DNA of 64,000 bases from the NCBI RefSeq assembly GCF_024349685.1, contig NZ_AP025944.1, positions 3,044,001 through 3,108,000 of the forward strand. Reading direction: 5' to 3'. Source of the stretch: Pseudomonas sp. LRP2-20 (GTDB taxonomy: Bacteria > Pseudomonadota > Gammaproteobacteria > Pseudomonadales > Pseudomonadaceae). This document shows positions 42,595-50,838 of the stretch, piece after piece. Below the pieces are notes generated by a model. The model made no database searches and was not told the origin of the DNA. It saw nothing but the letters and a program-made list of their open reading frames with translations. The position numbers and the translations under genes are program-made. Numbering within the stretch: position 1 is the stretch's first letter; every line of letters begins with the position of its first letter.

Positions 42595-42617
42595 CAAATG
42601 TTACGTTATAACTCAAT
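42595..42617 (-). promoter_or_regulatory. Candidate Zur box controlling dksA2
   Basis: The core GTTACGTTATAAC (42600-42612) matches the Zur consensus GTTATAATATAAC at 10 of 13 positions, and the left flank extends as AAAT. It lies 30 bases upstream of the dksA2-like start. Zinc starvation is known to induce DksA2-type genes through Zur in P. aeruginosa. The site also lies upstream of the divergent GNAT gene. Confidence 0.6.
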
Positions 42618-42674
42618 CATTGCAAGCCCCGGTCATCTCGCCGCAGACTATTGCCAGTCCATAGAGAACGTTCA

Positions 42675-43181
42675 ATGCACATACGCCCCGCTCTACTCGA
42701 TGACATCGCCCAGCTGATTGCCATCGAGCAATCGGCCGCCCAAGCGTTCTTGCGGCTGCCTGAGCTGGCCTGGCTGGCACGTGCCGAGGGGCTGGATGAG
42801 AAGGCGCACAAGGCCTTCATTGCCGACGCTGGCAGCTGGTTGGCCGAGGATGATCAGGGGCAGGCTCTGGGCTTTGTGTGCCTGCGCCTGGAAGGCCAAG
42901 CGCTGCACATTCACGAGCTTTCGGTACGCTTGCCGTCACAGGGGCAAGGAATCGGCAGGCAGCTGCTGGACCAGGCGTGTGCCGTGGCGCGGCATCGGGG
43001 TGCCCAGGAGGTCACCTTGACCACCTTTGCGCAAGTGGCCTGGAATGGCCCCTTCTATGCCAGGCACGGTTTCGAGGTGCTCGATGAACAGCAACTCGGG
43101 GCCAGGTTGCAGGGCATTCTGGCGACCGAGCGTGCCCATGGCTTGTCTGGGCGCTGCGCAATGCGCTTGCCACTGGCCTGA
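42675..43181 (+). CDS. GNAT-family N-acetyltransferase
   Basis: A 168-residue GNAT protein: MHIRPALLDDIAQLIAIEQS at the N-terminus, HIHELSVRLPSQGQGIGRQL with the acetyl-CoA-binding Q/RxxGxG/A motif, and NGPFYARHGFEVL near the end. Substrate unknown; protein or small-amine acetylation are both possible. It is divergent from the dksA2-like gene with 109 bases between starts, so it might share zinc-responsive control. Confidence 0.86.
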   Translation: MHIRPALLDDIAQLIAIEQSAAQAFLRLPELAWLARAEGLDEKAHKAFIADAGSWLAEDDQGQALGFVCLRLEGQALHIHELSVRLPSQGQGIGRQLLDQACAVARHRGAQEVTLTTFAQVAWNGPFYARHGFEVLDEQQLGARLQGILATERAHGLSGRCAMRLPLA

Positions 43182-43185
43182 GCGG

Positions 43186-44751
43186 TCACTCGGTACGTTC
43201 CACTCTGCCGGCTGCCACAGAGTAACCATCACGCCCTTGCCGCTTGGCCTGGTACAACGCAGCGTCGGCCGCCGCCATCAGGCTTTGCGGCGTGCTGGCA
43301 TCACGCGCCGGATGGCCAACGGCGATTCCTGCACTGGCCGACACACGCCCTAACGGGCTGCCGGCATGCAGGATTGCCTGACGACGCAGCACTTGCATGA
43401 TTTCCTCGACAACCAGCGCGGCGCCAGGCTCATCGGTGTCGGGCAGCAGCAAGGTGAACTCCTCGCCGCCATAACGAACGGCCAGGTCTGCTGGCCGCTT
43501 CAGCGCCGTTTTCAACAACTCGGCAAAGTGCTGCAGGCACTGATCCCCTGCGGGATGCCCGTAGCGATCGTTGTACAGCTTGAAGTAATCCAGGTCGAGC
43601 ATCACCAGCGCCACCGGGTAGGCCTGGCGCCGGGCCCGCTTGAACTCGGCCTCGAACACCGCATCCAGGCGCCGGCGATTGCCTAGCCCGGTCAAGCTGT
43701 CGGTCAGCGCCAGCGCCTTGAGGGTCTGGTGTGCCTGGTGCAGCGCCCGCTCGATGGCGATACGCTCGCGTAACTGGCGCAGCACCACCCACCCGAATGC
43801 CGCCAGGCCGACCAGCAGCAGCAACAGTACCGCGACCGACTTGATCACATCGTGCCGCCATGGCGCGATGATCGACTCCCGTGACAAGCCCGCCTCTACC
43901 ACCAGGGGGTAGCTCGACAATGCCCGGTAGGCGTACAGGCGCGGGGTGCCGTCAACCACCGCCACCGCTTCGACCAGCCCCTCGTTGGCATAGGGCAGGT
44001 GATTGCGGAACACCTCACTGTTGGCAAGGCTGCGCCCCACCACCTGCTCCACGAACGGCCGTCGGACCAGGATGGTGCCATCGCGCTTGGCCAGTACCAA
44101 CGCACCGCGTTCATCGATCTTGAAATCGCCGTAATAGCGCACGAACCAGTCTACCTTGATGGTACCGAGCAACACCCCGGCAAAGCTGCCATCGCGATTG
44201 TCGAGCCGGCGCGAGATGGGAATGATCAGGTCACCGGTGGTACGGCTGCGCACAACCGAGCCGATGTGCACGCTGCGATCGGCATGGTTACGGTGATAGA
44301 TGAAATAGTCGCGATCCGAATTGTTCGCATTGGGTGGTATAGCGTCGCGATCGGTCACGATCCAGCTGCCGTCCGGCGCGTACACGAACAAACCATGCAG
44401 CTGCGGCATGATCGCCATCTGCTGTGCCAGCAACGCATGCAAGCGTGGTCGGTCAAGGTGGTCGAGGCCATCACCCTCCAGGCGCTCGGCCAGTGCGGCG
44501 GTGATCGCATCCACCTGACGTATCGCATCTTCGGCATGCTGGCTGGTGGCCCTGGCCAGGTTGGTGACCGTGTTTTGCGCTGCGCTGAAAGCGAGCCGGT
44601 AGTCACGCCAGGTACGCCAGCCTTCGACCAGCACGAAGACCAGCATTGCCACAGCCATGAACGACAACACCAGGCGAAACAGCGCCACGGCACGTCCGTC
44701 GCTGCTCACTGTGAACAGCCCTTCCTCGTCCTGCTTTCTGGCCGCACCCAT
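43186..44751 (-). CDS. Membrane diguanylate cyclase with dCACHE-type sensor
   Basis: A 521-residue c-di-GMP synthase. Two membrane helices (about 25-43 and 300-325) bracket a periplasmic double-Cache-like sensor domain with FVYAPDGSWIVTDRDAIP and DRDYFIYHR. The C-terminal GGDEF domain has an intact active site GGEEF preceded by an RxxD inhibitory site (RPAD, five residues earlier), so it should be active and feedback-inhibited. It is a single gene, convergent with GNAT and divergent from DUF4142. Confidence 0.92.
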   Translation of the reverse strand: MGAARKQDEEGLFTVSSDGRAVALFRLVLSFMAVAMLVFVLVEGWRTWRDYRLAFSAAQNTVTNLARATSQHAEDAIRQVDAITAALAERLEGDGLDHLDRPRLHALLAQQMAIMPQLHGLFVYAPDGSWIVTDRDAIPPNANNSDRDYFIYHRNHADRSVHIGSVVRSRTTGDLIIPISRRLDNRDGSFAGVLLGTIKVDWFVRYYGDFKIDERGALVLAKRDGTILVRRPFVEQVVGRSLANSEVFRNHLPYANEGLVEAVAVVDGTPRLYAYRALSSYPLVVEAGLSRESIIAPWRHDVIKSVAVLLLLLVGLAAFGWVVLRQLRERIAIERALHQAHQTLKALALTDSLTGLGNRRRLDAVFEAEFKRARRQAYPVALVMLDLDYFKLYNDRYGHPAGDQCLQHFAELLKTALKRPADLAVRYGGEEFTLLLPDTDEPGAALVVEEIMQVLRRQAILHAGSPLGRVSASAGIAVGHPARDASTPQSLMAAADAALYQAKRQGRDGYSVAAGRVERTE

Positions 44752-44911
44752 GGAAGTCCTTGCCCTTAAGCGTATGCCACCTATGACTATAGTTCAGCGC
44801 CCAGGTGCCTCGCGGTGGTCGCCCGCTGTCGAGAAAAACGAAACCTTTGCCGCCCGGGCCGGCTCAACCGTACGCGACACTGAGGTCGCGCCAACGGTTA
44901 AGGAGTCAGGC

Positions 44912-45412
44912 ATGAGCAATCTGTTCATCAAACGCGCCGGTTTGTCGCTGGTCCTGGGCATGGCATCGCTGCAGGCACTGGCCGCCACATCCGATGATTT
45001 CGTCGAAGCTGCCACTGAGGCAGGGATCGCCGAGACGGTCACCGGCAAGCTGGCCATGGAAAAGAGCCAGAACACCGAGATCAAGACTTTCGCCCAGCAG
45101 ATGGTCACCGACCACACCAAGGCCAACCAGAAGCTCGGCGACATCGCCCGCAAACTCGATATCAGCGTGCCGGACGAAGCAGCGCTGACCGATAAAGTGA
45201 AGAAGATGATCCTTGAATGGCGCGACGAGTCGTTCGACAAATCGTATGTCAACAACCAGGTCGACGCCCACGAAAAAGCCGTGGAGTTGTTCAAGAAAGA
45301 AGCGGCGTCTTCGGACAAGCCTGAACTGAAAGCCTTCGCCAGCGAAACACTGCCGACCCTGGAGCACCACCTGGAGCAGGCCAAGGCACTCCAGGCCACC
45401 CACGGCAAATGA
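44912..45412 (+). CDS. DUF4142 periplasmic protein
   Basis: A 166-residue protein with a signal peptide (FIKRAGLSLVLGMASLQALA) and a mature helical domain of the ferritin-like DUF4142 family: AGIAETVTGKLAMEKSQNTE and FAQQMVTDHTKANQKLGDIA. DUF4142 proteins are predicted outer-envelope stress proteins without a defined activity. AAGGAG precedes the ATG; a longer in-frame start at 44657 overlaps the cyclase gene and is rejected. It is followed by the 83-residue gene after 24 bases. Confidence 0.84.
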   Translation: MSNLFIKRAGLSLVLGMASLQALAATSDDFVEAATEAGIAETVTGKLAMEKSQNTEIKTFAQQMVTDHTKANQKLGDIARKLDISVPDEAALTDKVKKMILEWRDESFDKSYVNNQVDAHEKAVELFKKEAASSDKPELKAFASETLPTLEHHLEQAKALQATHGK

Positions 45413-45436
45413 GCGAACCCCGACAAGAGGCCACAC

Positions 45437-45688
45437 ATGACTAACGATGCATTGCGCAGCGAAATCCTGACCCGCCTGCTGCACGCCCACCCGCACGGGT
45501 TGGGCAAGGAACTGCTGGACAATTATCGCGGTGAGAAAGCCGTGGCCGGCATGCTCCAGACGCTGCAGGAGCATGGCCTGATCCAGGATGGCGCTGTGGC
45601 GGTCGATGAAGACCACCAGATCAGCGTGAGTTACCCGATCAAACTGTCATCGGCGGGAGTCGAGGCAGCCAAGCAGCTGGAGGGCTGA
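45437..45688 (+). CDS. Small winged-helix-like hypothetical protein
   Basis: An 83-residue protein with the alternation LLHAHPHGLGKELLDNY, KAVAGMLQTLQEHGLIQDG and a C-terminal ISVSYPIKLSSAGVEAAKQL, reminiscent of a winged-helix fold without a clear DNA-binding helix. It lies 24 bases after the DUF4142 gene, so they may share a transcript. I recall similar uncharacterised proteins in Pseudomonas. Function unknown. Confidence 0.62.
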   Translation: MTNDALRSEILTRLLHAHPHGLGKELLDNYRGEKAVAGMLQTLQEHGLIQDGAVAVDEDHQISVSYPIKLSSAGVEAAKQLEG

Positions 45689-45697
45689 AGCGCACCA

Positions 45698-45725
45698 CCC
45701 CATCGCCGTTCCACCGGCGATGGGG
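45698..45725. terminator. Bidirectional hairpin between convergent genes
   Basis: CCCCATCGCCG (45698-45708) and CGGCGATGGGG (45715-45725) form a perfect 11-bp stem with a 6-nt loop. It lies between the 83-residue gene and the convergent 56-residue gene. There is no T tract, so termination in either direction would be weak or Rho-assisted. Confidence 0.5.
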
Positions 45726-45734
45726 CTACCCGCG

Positions 45735-45905
45735 TCAGTGCTTTGTGTTGGCTTTTTCATCGTCCCTCGGCGGCTTCGCCGGCCCCTGCGGGTCGACTTG
45801 CGGATCGTCAAGGTCCGGTGAGTCAGGGTCGAAACCGAGGTCATTCTTGCGGTTTGCCTGTTCTGAAGAATGTGGCCCCTGTCGATGTTGCTCTGGCTTT
45901 TTCAT
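45735..45905 (-). CDS. Small hydrophilic hypothetical protein
   Basis: A 56-residue protein: MKKPEQHRQGPHSSEQANRK, then NDLGFDPDSPDLDDPQVDPQ and a KPPRDDEKANTKH tail. It is rich in D, P, Q and K and likely disordered. AGGGAG lies eight bases before the ATG, which supports it as a real gene despite its size. It was found by hand reading. Function unknown; it lies 56 bases downstream of the KfrA-like gene. Confidence 0.5.
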   Translation of the reverse strand: MKKPEQHRQGPHSSEQANRKNDLGFDPDSPDLDDPQVDPQGPAKPPRDDEKANTKH

Positions 45906-45961
45906 GTTGCGCGCTCCCTGGGATGTCTACGGAAGAACGCAGACACCGCGGGAAGTTTGAT

Positions 45962-46945
45962 TCAATTGCTCGCCGCCAGCTGTGCCCGACATGCCTGAAG
46001 TGCCTCGTCGCGTTTCAGCAGTTCGCTCTGCAGGTGCTGCAACTGCCGGCCCTGCTCGGCATACAGGCCACGTTTGTCTTCCAGGCTTTGCGTTTGCGCC
46101 TGCAATTGCCGACGCATCTCATCACTGGCGCCCTGGGCTTGCGCGAGAATCGTGCGCAAACCCTGGATCTGTGCGTCGCGCTGCTCGACCAGCTCGTTCA
46201 ATGCCTTGCATTCGCCGCTGGCCTGACGGTGCTCGCCGAGCATCCGCTCATTGTCACGGTGCAGACGAGTCAACTCGTCCTGCTTGACGATCATGCTCTG
46301 TTGCAACTGGCGCAGCTCCACTTGCAGCTGCTGGGTTTGCGCTTCGTGGCGGCGCTGTTCCTGCTCGCGTTGTTCGCGGCTGGCGCTGCGGTAATGCTCA
46401 AGCGCTTCACGGGCGTGGCGGTGCTTGTCCTCCAACGAGCGGATTTGTTCTTCCTTATCGGCCAGGCGCACCTGCAATTCGCCCAATGATTGATTGAGGC
46501 TGGCACTGCGCAACTGCTCGGCCTGAAGCGAGTTCTGCGCGGTCACCAGGCGTTCCGACTCGGCAGCCAGTGCAGCGGCCTGAATTTGCTGTTGCTGGTG
46601 CGCGGCGGACAGTGCCTGCTGCGCCACCTGCAACTGCGCCGCTAGCTGCTCACGCTGCTCGTTGAACGCGGCTTCGGCCTGTTCGACGCGGGCATCCCCC
46701 TCCTCCTGCACCTGAGCGGCCAATTGCGATACCAGCCTGGTCAGCGAATCGCTGAGCGCGGCCTGGCCTTGCAGCGCCACAGGTTTGGCCCCTTCAAGCT
46801 CTTTCAGGTAACGGTGAATGGTGGTCTTTGAACCGGTGTTGCCCAACTCGATACGTACTGCATCGATGCTGGGGTACTCGCCCCGGGCGATCAGCACCTG
46901 CCGCGCCTGCTGCACTACCGCCTTGTTGATACCGCCCCGGGCCAT
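45962..46945 (-). CDS. KfrA-like DNA-binding coiled-coil protein
   Basis: A 327-residue protein. Residues 1-60 (INKAVVQQARQVLIARGEYP and GNTGSKTTIHRYLKELEG) match the KfrA N-terminal DNA-binding domain, and residues 70-320 are a long uninterrupted coiled coil rich in Q, E, R and A. Plasmid KfrA is an autoregulator and partition accessory; chromosomal relatives in pseudomonads are common and of uncertain role. Its promoter region carries repeated TACGTA sites, consistent with self-control. Confidence 0.82.
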   Translation of the reverse strand: MARGGINKAVVQQARQVLIARGEYPSIDAVRIELGNTGSKTTIHRYLKELEGAKPVALQGQAALSDSLTRLVSQLAAQVQEEGDARVEQAEAAFNEQREQLAAQLQVAQQALSAAHQQQQIQAAALAAESERLVTAQNSLQAEQLRSASLNQSLGELQVRLADKEEQIRSLEDKHRHAREALEHYRSASREQREQEQRRHEAQTQQLQVELRQLQQSMIVKQDELTRLHRDNERMLGEHRQASGECKALNELVEQRDAQIQGLRTILAQAQGASDEMRRQLQAQTQSLEDKRGLYAEQGRQLQHLQSELLKRDEALQACRAQLAASN

Positions 46946-46972
46946 GTTTGCTCCTACGATTTCGTAACATGA

Positions 46973-46993
46973 TACGTACTATGTAATTACGTA
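46973..46993. promoter_or_regulatory. Paired TACGTA operator-like sites
   Basis: Two TACGTA palindromes (46973-46978 and 46988-46993) are centred 15 bases apart, 28 bases upstream of the KfrA-like start, in a locally AT-rich stretch. The arrangement resembles an operator for a dimeric DNA-binding protein overlapping the promoter. Confidence 0.45.
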
Positions 46994-47108
46994 GCGATTT
47001 TGTTCCTTGCCAGGTAAAATTTCAAGTGATATCTAAGGCTTAATAATCACGGCTTATCGCATGTGAAGGGTGAAAAGCCGTGCTTTACGCTCGCCGATAG
47101 TACGCGCA

Positions 47109-47134
47109 GCCTGCCCGCGCTCAGGCGGGCAGGC
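47109..47134. other. Strong hairpin in the KfrA-tssM gap
   Basis: GCCTGCCCGC (47109-47118) and GCGGGCAGGC (47125-47134) pair perfectly over 10 bp with a 6-nt loop. It lies between the end of tssM and the start of the KfrA-like gene, a 314-base gap with no gene. It may be a Rho-assisted terminator for the tssM transcript (minus strand), though no T run follows. Confidence 0.45.
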
Positions 47135-47259
47135 GTGCGTAGCTGGGCGCTTGGTGAAGGGCGGGCAGCCTATCTTTAACAGTACAGACCTCTGCCCGAA
47201 ACAGGCCGTGTTGCGCCGCGCGGGCGGAGCCCGATCTCATTGGCGCTGGCGTTGCGAGA

Positions 47260-50200
47260 TCAACCTGGGTCCTGCAGCAGACCACGCGGCAGCTTGAAGC
47301 CTTGGAAGGGTTGCTGGGTTATGGGGTTGAACGCCTTTTCGGCATTCAGCCGGTAGCGAATCACGCCATCGCCAGTCGCAAAACTCAGGTCGACGCTGGT
47401 CGACGTGCGGCCGTTCAGCGCGCCGCGGCTGAGCAGGCGGAACATCGACCACGGGCCGCGGTACTCCAGGCTGCTGCTGTTGCCATTGTGCCTGAGCAAG
47501 GTCAGGTTGCTGCGAACCTGCGGCCCCAAGGTATTGGGCCAGACGATACCGGTGATCTGGCTCGGCCCATGGGTGAAGGAAATCAACTGGCCATCCAGGT
47601 TCAGGACGCTGGTGCGCTGATTGGCACTGAGCCCTAACGGCTCGATACTGAACTGCACGGTCAGGTTGCCGCGCTGATCGAAGAAGGTTTCGCGGATCCG
47701 CTCCGCCAACTCCAGTTGCTCGAGTACATCGTCGCGGATCAGTGATTGCCCCTGCTCCCCCGCCTGTAAAGCTTCGAGGTTATCTTTCAGGAAAACCTTC
47801 AGGTACTGGTCATGGAACTGCTGCAATCGCCCCTTCGGCCCGAAAAACGCCTCGAAGTCATCCAGGGAGGCATCGGGCGCCTTCACCACGAAGGGGTAGC
47901 GCCCAGCCAGGCGCTGCTGGAAGAAGCTGTACACCTCGGCATCCCAGCGGCGCTCCAGCTCGCGAAGGGCTTCAATATTCAGCACCCGCGCCGTTTGATC
48001 GGCCAGCTTACTGACGTGGCGGTTGATCGGCTCTGGCAAACGGGTTGCCACCCGCTGCAAGGTGCCGATCGGGTCGTGCCCGGTCATCGAGAAGCGCTGA
48101 TGCACGGCCCTAAGTGCGGCATTACCACGGTCCGGGCTGTCCTGCACCGCCTTGGCATAATCGTGTACTGCCGCAATGGCGCCGAGGGTTTCATCGTAGT
48201 TGCTGGGTTTTTCACCCGTTGCCTGCAGCATGGCGCTGAGCCTGGCAAAAGCCCGCTGAATGGCCCACGCCTGGGGTTGCTCGGCCTTTCCGGATGTCGG
48301 TCGCAACGCCTCAGCTTCCTCAGGGGCCTCGACGCCCACGGTAGATGAAAGCGAAGTGTTTTCCTTCACTGTATCCAACAGCCGATGCAGCGGGGCCGCC
48401 GGCCCGGTGAACCGCTGCAGGACCGCGACGCCATGGTCCAGATCGCGGAATTCAACCACCGAGAAGGCGTTCAATGCACGCCGCCAACTGTCGATGAAGT
48501 CGGTGCTGTACAAGTTATGCAGCCGTTGGCTCAGCGCCTCCCGGTCGGCATTCGAGTAATCGAGCTGGTCGCGCTCGCCCAGTGCCCACTGGTCGATCAT
48601 CGCCATTTCTGCGAACCGCAGGCTGCGTGGCTCGAAGTACTCCCTTGAGCCTTTGGCGGTAAGCATGGGCGCTAGCAAGACATCATCGCCTTTGCTGGAG
48701 CCGTCAGCCGACTGATACACCACATCGAAGGCCGGCCCCACTTGGTGGCGCAGGTCCAAGCCAGTGTGCAACTGTTCCGCGGCCTGCTGTTTGAGGCTCG
48801 CATAAACCCGCTCAGGCAGTGGCACCTTGCGCAGTACCTGCTGCACCTGGGCAACACGCTGGCGATACTGCGGCAGATCGGCATCGGCATAGGCCAACGC
48901 ATACTTCAGGTGCTGCATCAGGTCACGTTGCAATTGCCCCTGGCCCGGGAATGTTTGCTGCCACTGGCGGGCCATCCAGTCCTCGACCCATTCGGGCCGG
49001 CGGTTCTGGCGGTCCTCCAGCATCCGGTAAACCCTGAGCGCAGCCATTTGCTGCTCACTGCCTGGCTGCGCCGCGTCCATCGCATCGACTACCCCACTGG
49101 CCAAGGCCGGCAGGAAGCGCTTGGCAAGCAAGTTGAGGTAGGCCTCATCGACGCGGGGGCCAATGGCACGCCCCTGATACAGGCCTAGCTCAGCAACACC
49201 CGGCCAGGCGGCGCGATAGTCGCCAAACACCGACACGGCATCGCGGATCTGGTCCAGTGGCCCCAACAGGTTGCGCCCGGTAGGGTCCAGTTGCTGGTCC
49301 ACTTCGTGGTGGCTGTATTCCCGGCTTTTGGCAAGGACGCTGGCGGCCTTGGCGGAGTTGATGTCGAAATAACGTTGCCAACTGGCGATGGTCACGCATA
49401 AAGCCAGTATGCCTACGCCAGAGCCTACCCAGAGCAGGTTGCGCTTGCTGCGCGCCACACTGATGTTGTCCCCGGCAAGCCCGGCTTCCTGATAGATGAC
49501 ACGCTTGAACGCGTGCTGGATGAAGTAGGTCAGCGCCTTGCCTTGCGCCTTGCCCTCAAGCAACGGCAGCTTCGTCTTGTATGGCTGGGCCGCCTCGCGA
49601 ACAAAGGCATTGAGCATGTCGCCTTGCTGCACGACCGAGGACCAGTACACGCCACGGACCAAGGCAGGCGTGGTGTAGCGGTCACTTGCCAGTGCTTCTT
49701 TCAAGAACCCCAGCAGTATCGGGCGCAGGCCAATCAACTGGGCATGCAACGAAAACAGGCGCGCTCGCAATGGTGCACCGTCCAGTGCATCGAGCCGCTC
49801 TACCATCTGTTCGAACAACTCGCTGAGCAACCGATCGTAGTGGTCACCATATTCATCGAGCCACGCGTCAAACGAACCGAGCGCATCCAGCTTGAAGGTA
49901 AAACCCAGCATCTGCTCCCGCTTGGCTGTGGGGAGCTTTGCGCAGAGCTGGTCGAATCCGTCCAACAGGTCGAACTTGGCCAGCACCACATACAAAGGCA
50001 GGCGCGCGCCCAATTGGCTACCCACCTCATACAAGCGGGTGCGCAGGACCTGTGCCTGAGCAACCCGCTGCTCAGGTGTGCCATGCAACAATGCAGGCAG
50101 GTCGACTACCAGTACCACGCCGTTGAGGGCTCTCTGACTGCGATTGCGCACCAGCCAACCCAGCAGGTGCTGCCACAACCTGGCCGAGGTATCAGGTGGC

Positions 50201-50838
50201 AGTTGCGATGTACCTGGCTCCTCGGTGGGTGCGCCTGATTGCGACGCTTCATTGATGAAGGCGCCCGGCGGATCGATGATCACCGCGTCGTCGCTGACCC
50301 ACCAGCCTATCGGGTAGGCCAATGCTTGCGCTTGTTGACCTCGCCTCTGCACCCTGTCGATGCGGGTCAGCGAGAAGTTCTGTTCGGTATGGTCGATGAA
50401 GTGGGTCTTGCCAGCATGCTGGTCGCCCAACACCAGATACCAGGGCAAACGGTACAGGGCGCGTCGCCCGCCGGCATTGTGCAAAAACCGCGTAAGCTCC
50501 TGATCCAACGCCTTCTCTTGTGCTTGAACGAACGGCAACGTGCGGTCCAGTTCGGCGGCCACTGCCTGATTGCGTTCTGCGTGCAGGCGGCGATTACGAC
50601 TGCGCAACACAACGAGCCAGCCCAGCAGGGGTACCAGAACGAGCACCAGGCTTGCCAGCCCCCGATGGGCCATACTGGCCAACGGCTCCTGCTCGCGCCA
50701 CGTCCATTGCGGACCGAGCCACCAGATGGCTACGAGCAACAGTGCAGCCCCCAGCCCTAGCAGCAACGGCATGGCCAGGCCGATACGAGTCACCAGGGGC
50801 AAGCCCCAACGTTTGAAGTGCTTCCATGGTTGATTCAT
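47260..50838 (-). CDS. tssM: Type VI secretion inner-membrane protein TssM (IcmF)
   Basis: A 1192-residue core component that, with TssL and TssJ, forms the membrane complex. It has two N-terminal helices (about 15-40 and 60-78), a cytosolic NTPase-like domain with Walker A GDQHAGKT at residues 138-145, a third helix near residue 465 (VGSGVGILALCVTIASW), and a long periplasmic part ending in the TssJ-binding beta domain. Length and order are normal. The ATG overlaps the tssA stop (ATGA), so these two are coupled. Confidence 0.95.
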   Translation of the reverse strand: MNQPWKHFKRWGLPLVTRIGLAMPLLLGLGAALLLVAIWWLGPQWTWREQEPLASMAHRGLASLVLVLVPLLGWLVVLRSRNRRLHAERNQAVAAELDRTLPFVQAQEKALDQELTRFLHNAGGRRALYRLPWYLVLGDQHAGKTHFIDHTEQNFSLTRIDRVQRRGQQAQALAYPIGWWVSDDAVIIDPPGAFINEASQSGAPTEEPGTSQLPPDTSARLWQHLLGWLVRNRSQRALNGVVLVVDLPALLHGTPEQRVAQAQVLRTRLYEVGSQLGARLPLYVVLAKFDLLDGFDQLCAKLPTAKREQMLGFTFKLDALGSFDAWLDEYGDHYDRLLSELFEQMVERLDALDGAPLRARLFSLHAQLIGLRPILLGFLKEALASDRYTTPALVRGVYWSSVVQQGDMLNAFVREAAQPYKTKLPLLEGKAQGKALTYFIQHAFKRVIYQEAGLAGDNISVARSKRNLLWVGSGVGILALCVTIASWQRYFDINSAKAASVLAKSREYSHHEVDQQLDPTGRNLLGPLDQIRDAVSVFGDYRAAWPGVAELGLYQGRAIGPRVDEAYLNLLAKRFLPALASGVVDAMDAAQPGSEQQMAALRVYRMLEDRQNRRPEWVEDWMARQWQQTFPGQGQLQRDLMQHLKYALAYADADLPQYRQRVAQVQQVLRKVPLPERVYASLKQQAAEQLHTGLDLRHQVGPAFDVVYQSADGSSKGDDVLLAPMLTAKGSREYFEPRSLRFAEMAMIDQWALGERDQLDYSNADREALSQRLHNLYSTDFIDSWRRALNAFSVVEFRDLDHGVAVLQRFTGPAAPLHRLLDTVKENTSLSSTVGVEAPEEAEALRPTSGKAEQPQAWAIQRAFARLSAMLQATGEKPSNYDETLGAIAAVHDYAKAVQDSPDRGNAALRAVHQRFSMTGHDPIGTLQRVATRLPEPINRHVSKLADQTARVLNIEALRELERRWDAEVYSFFQQRLAGRYPFVVKAPDASLDDFEAFFGPKGRLQQFHDQYLKVFLKDNLEALQAGEQGQSLIRDDVLEQLELAERIRETFFDQRGNLTVQFSIEPLGLSANQRTSVLNLDGQLISFTHGPSQITGIVWPNTLGPQVRSNLTLLRHNGNSSSLEYRGPWSMFRLLSRGALNGRTSTSVDLSFATGDGVIRYRLNAEKAFNPITQQPFQGFKLPRGLLQDPG

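Noticed and set aside
48742..50760. Plus-strand open frames within the tssM gene
   Set aside because: They are antisense to tssM, which has a complete TssM domain structure, and have no recognisable domains.
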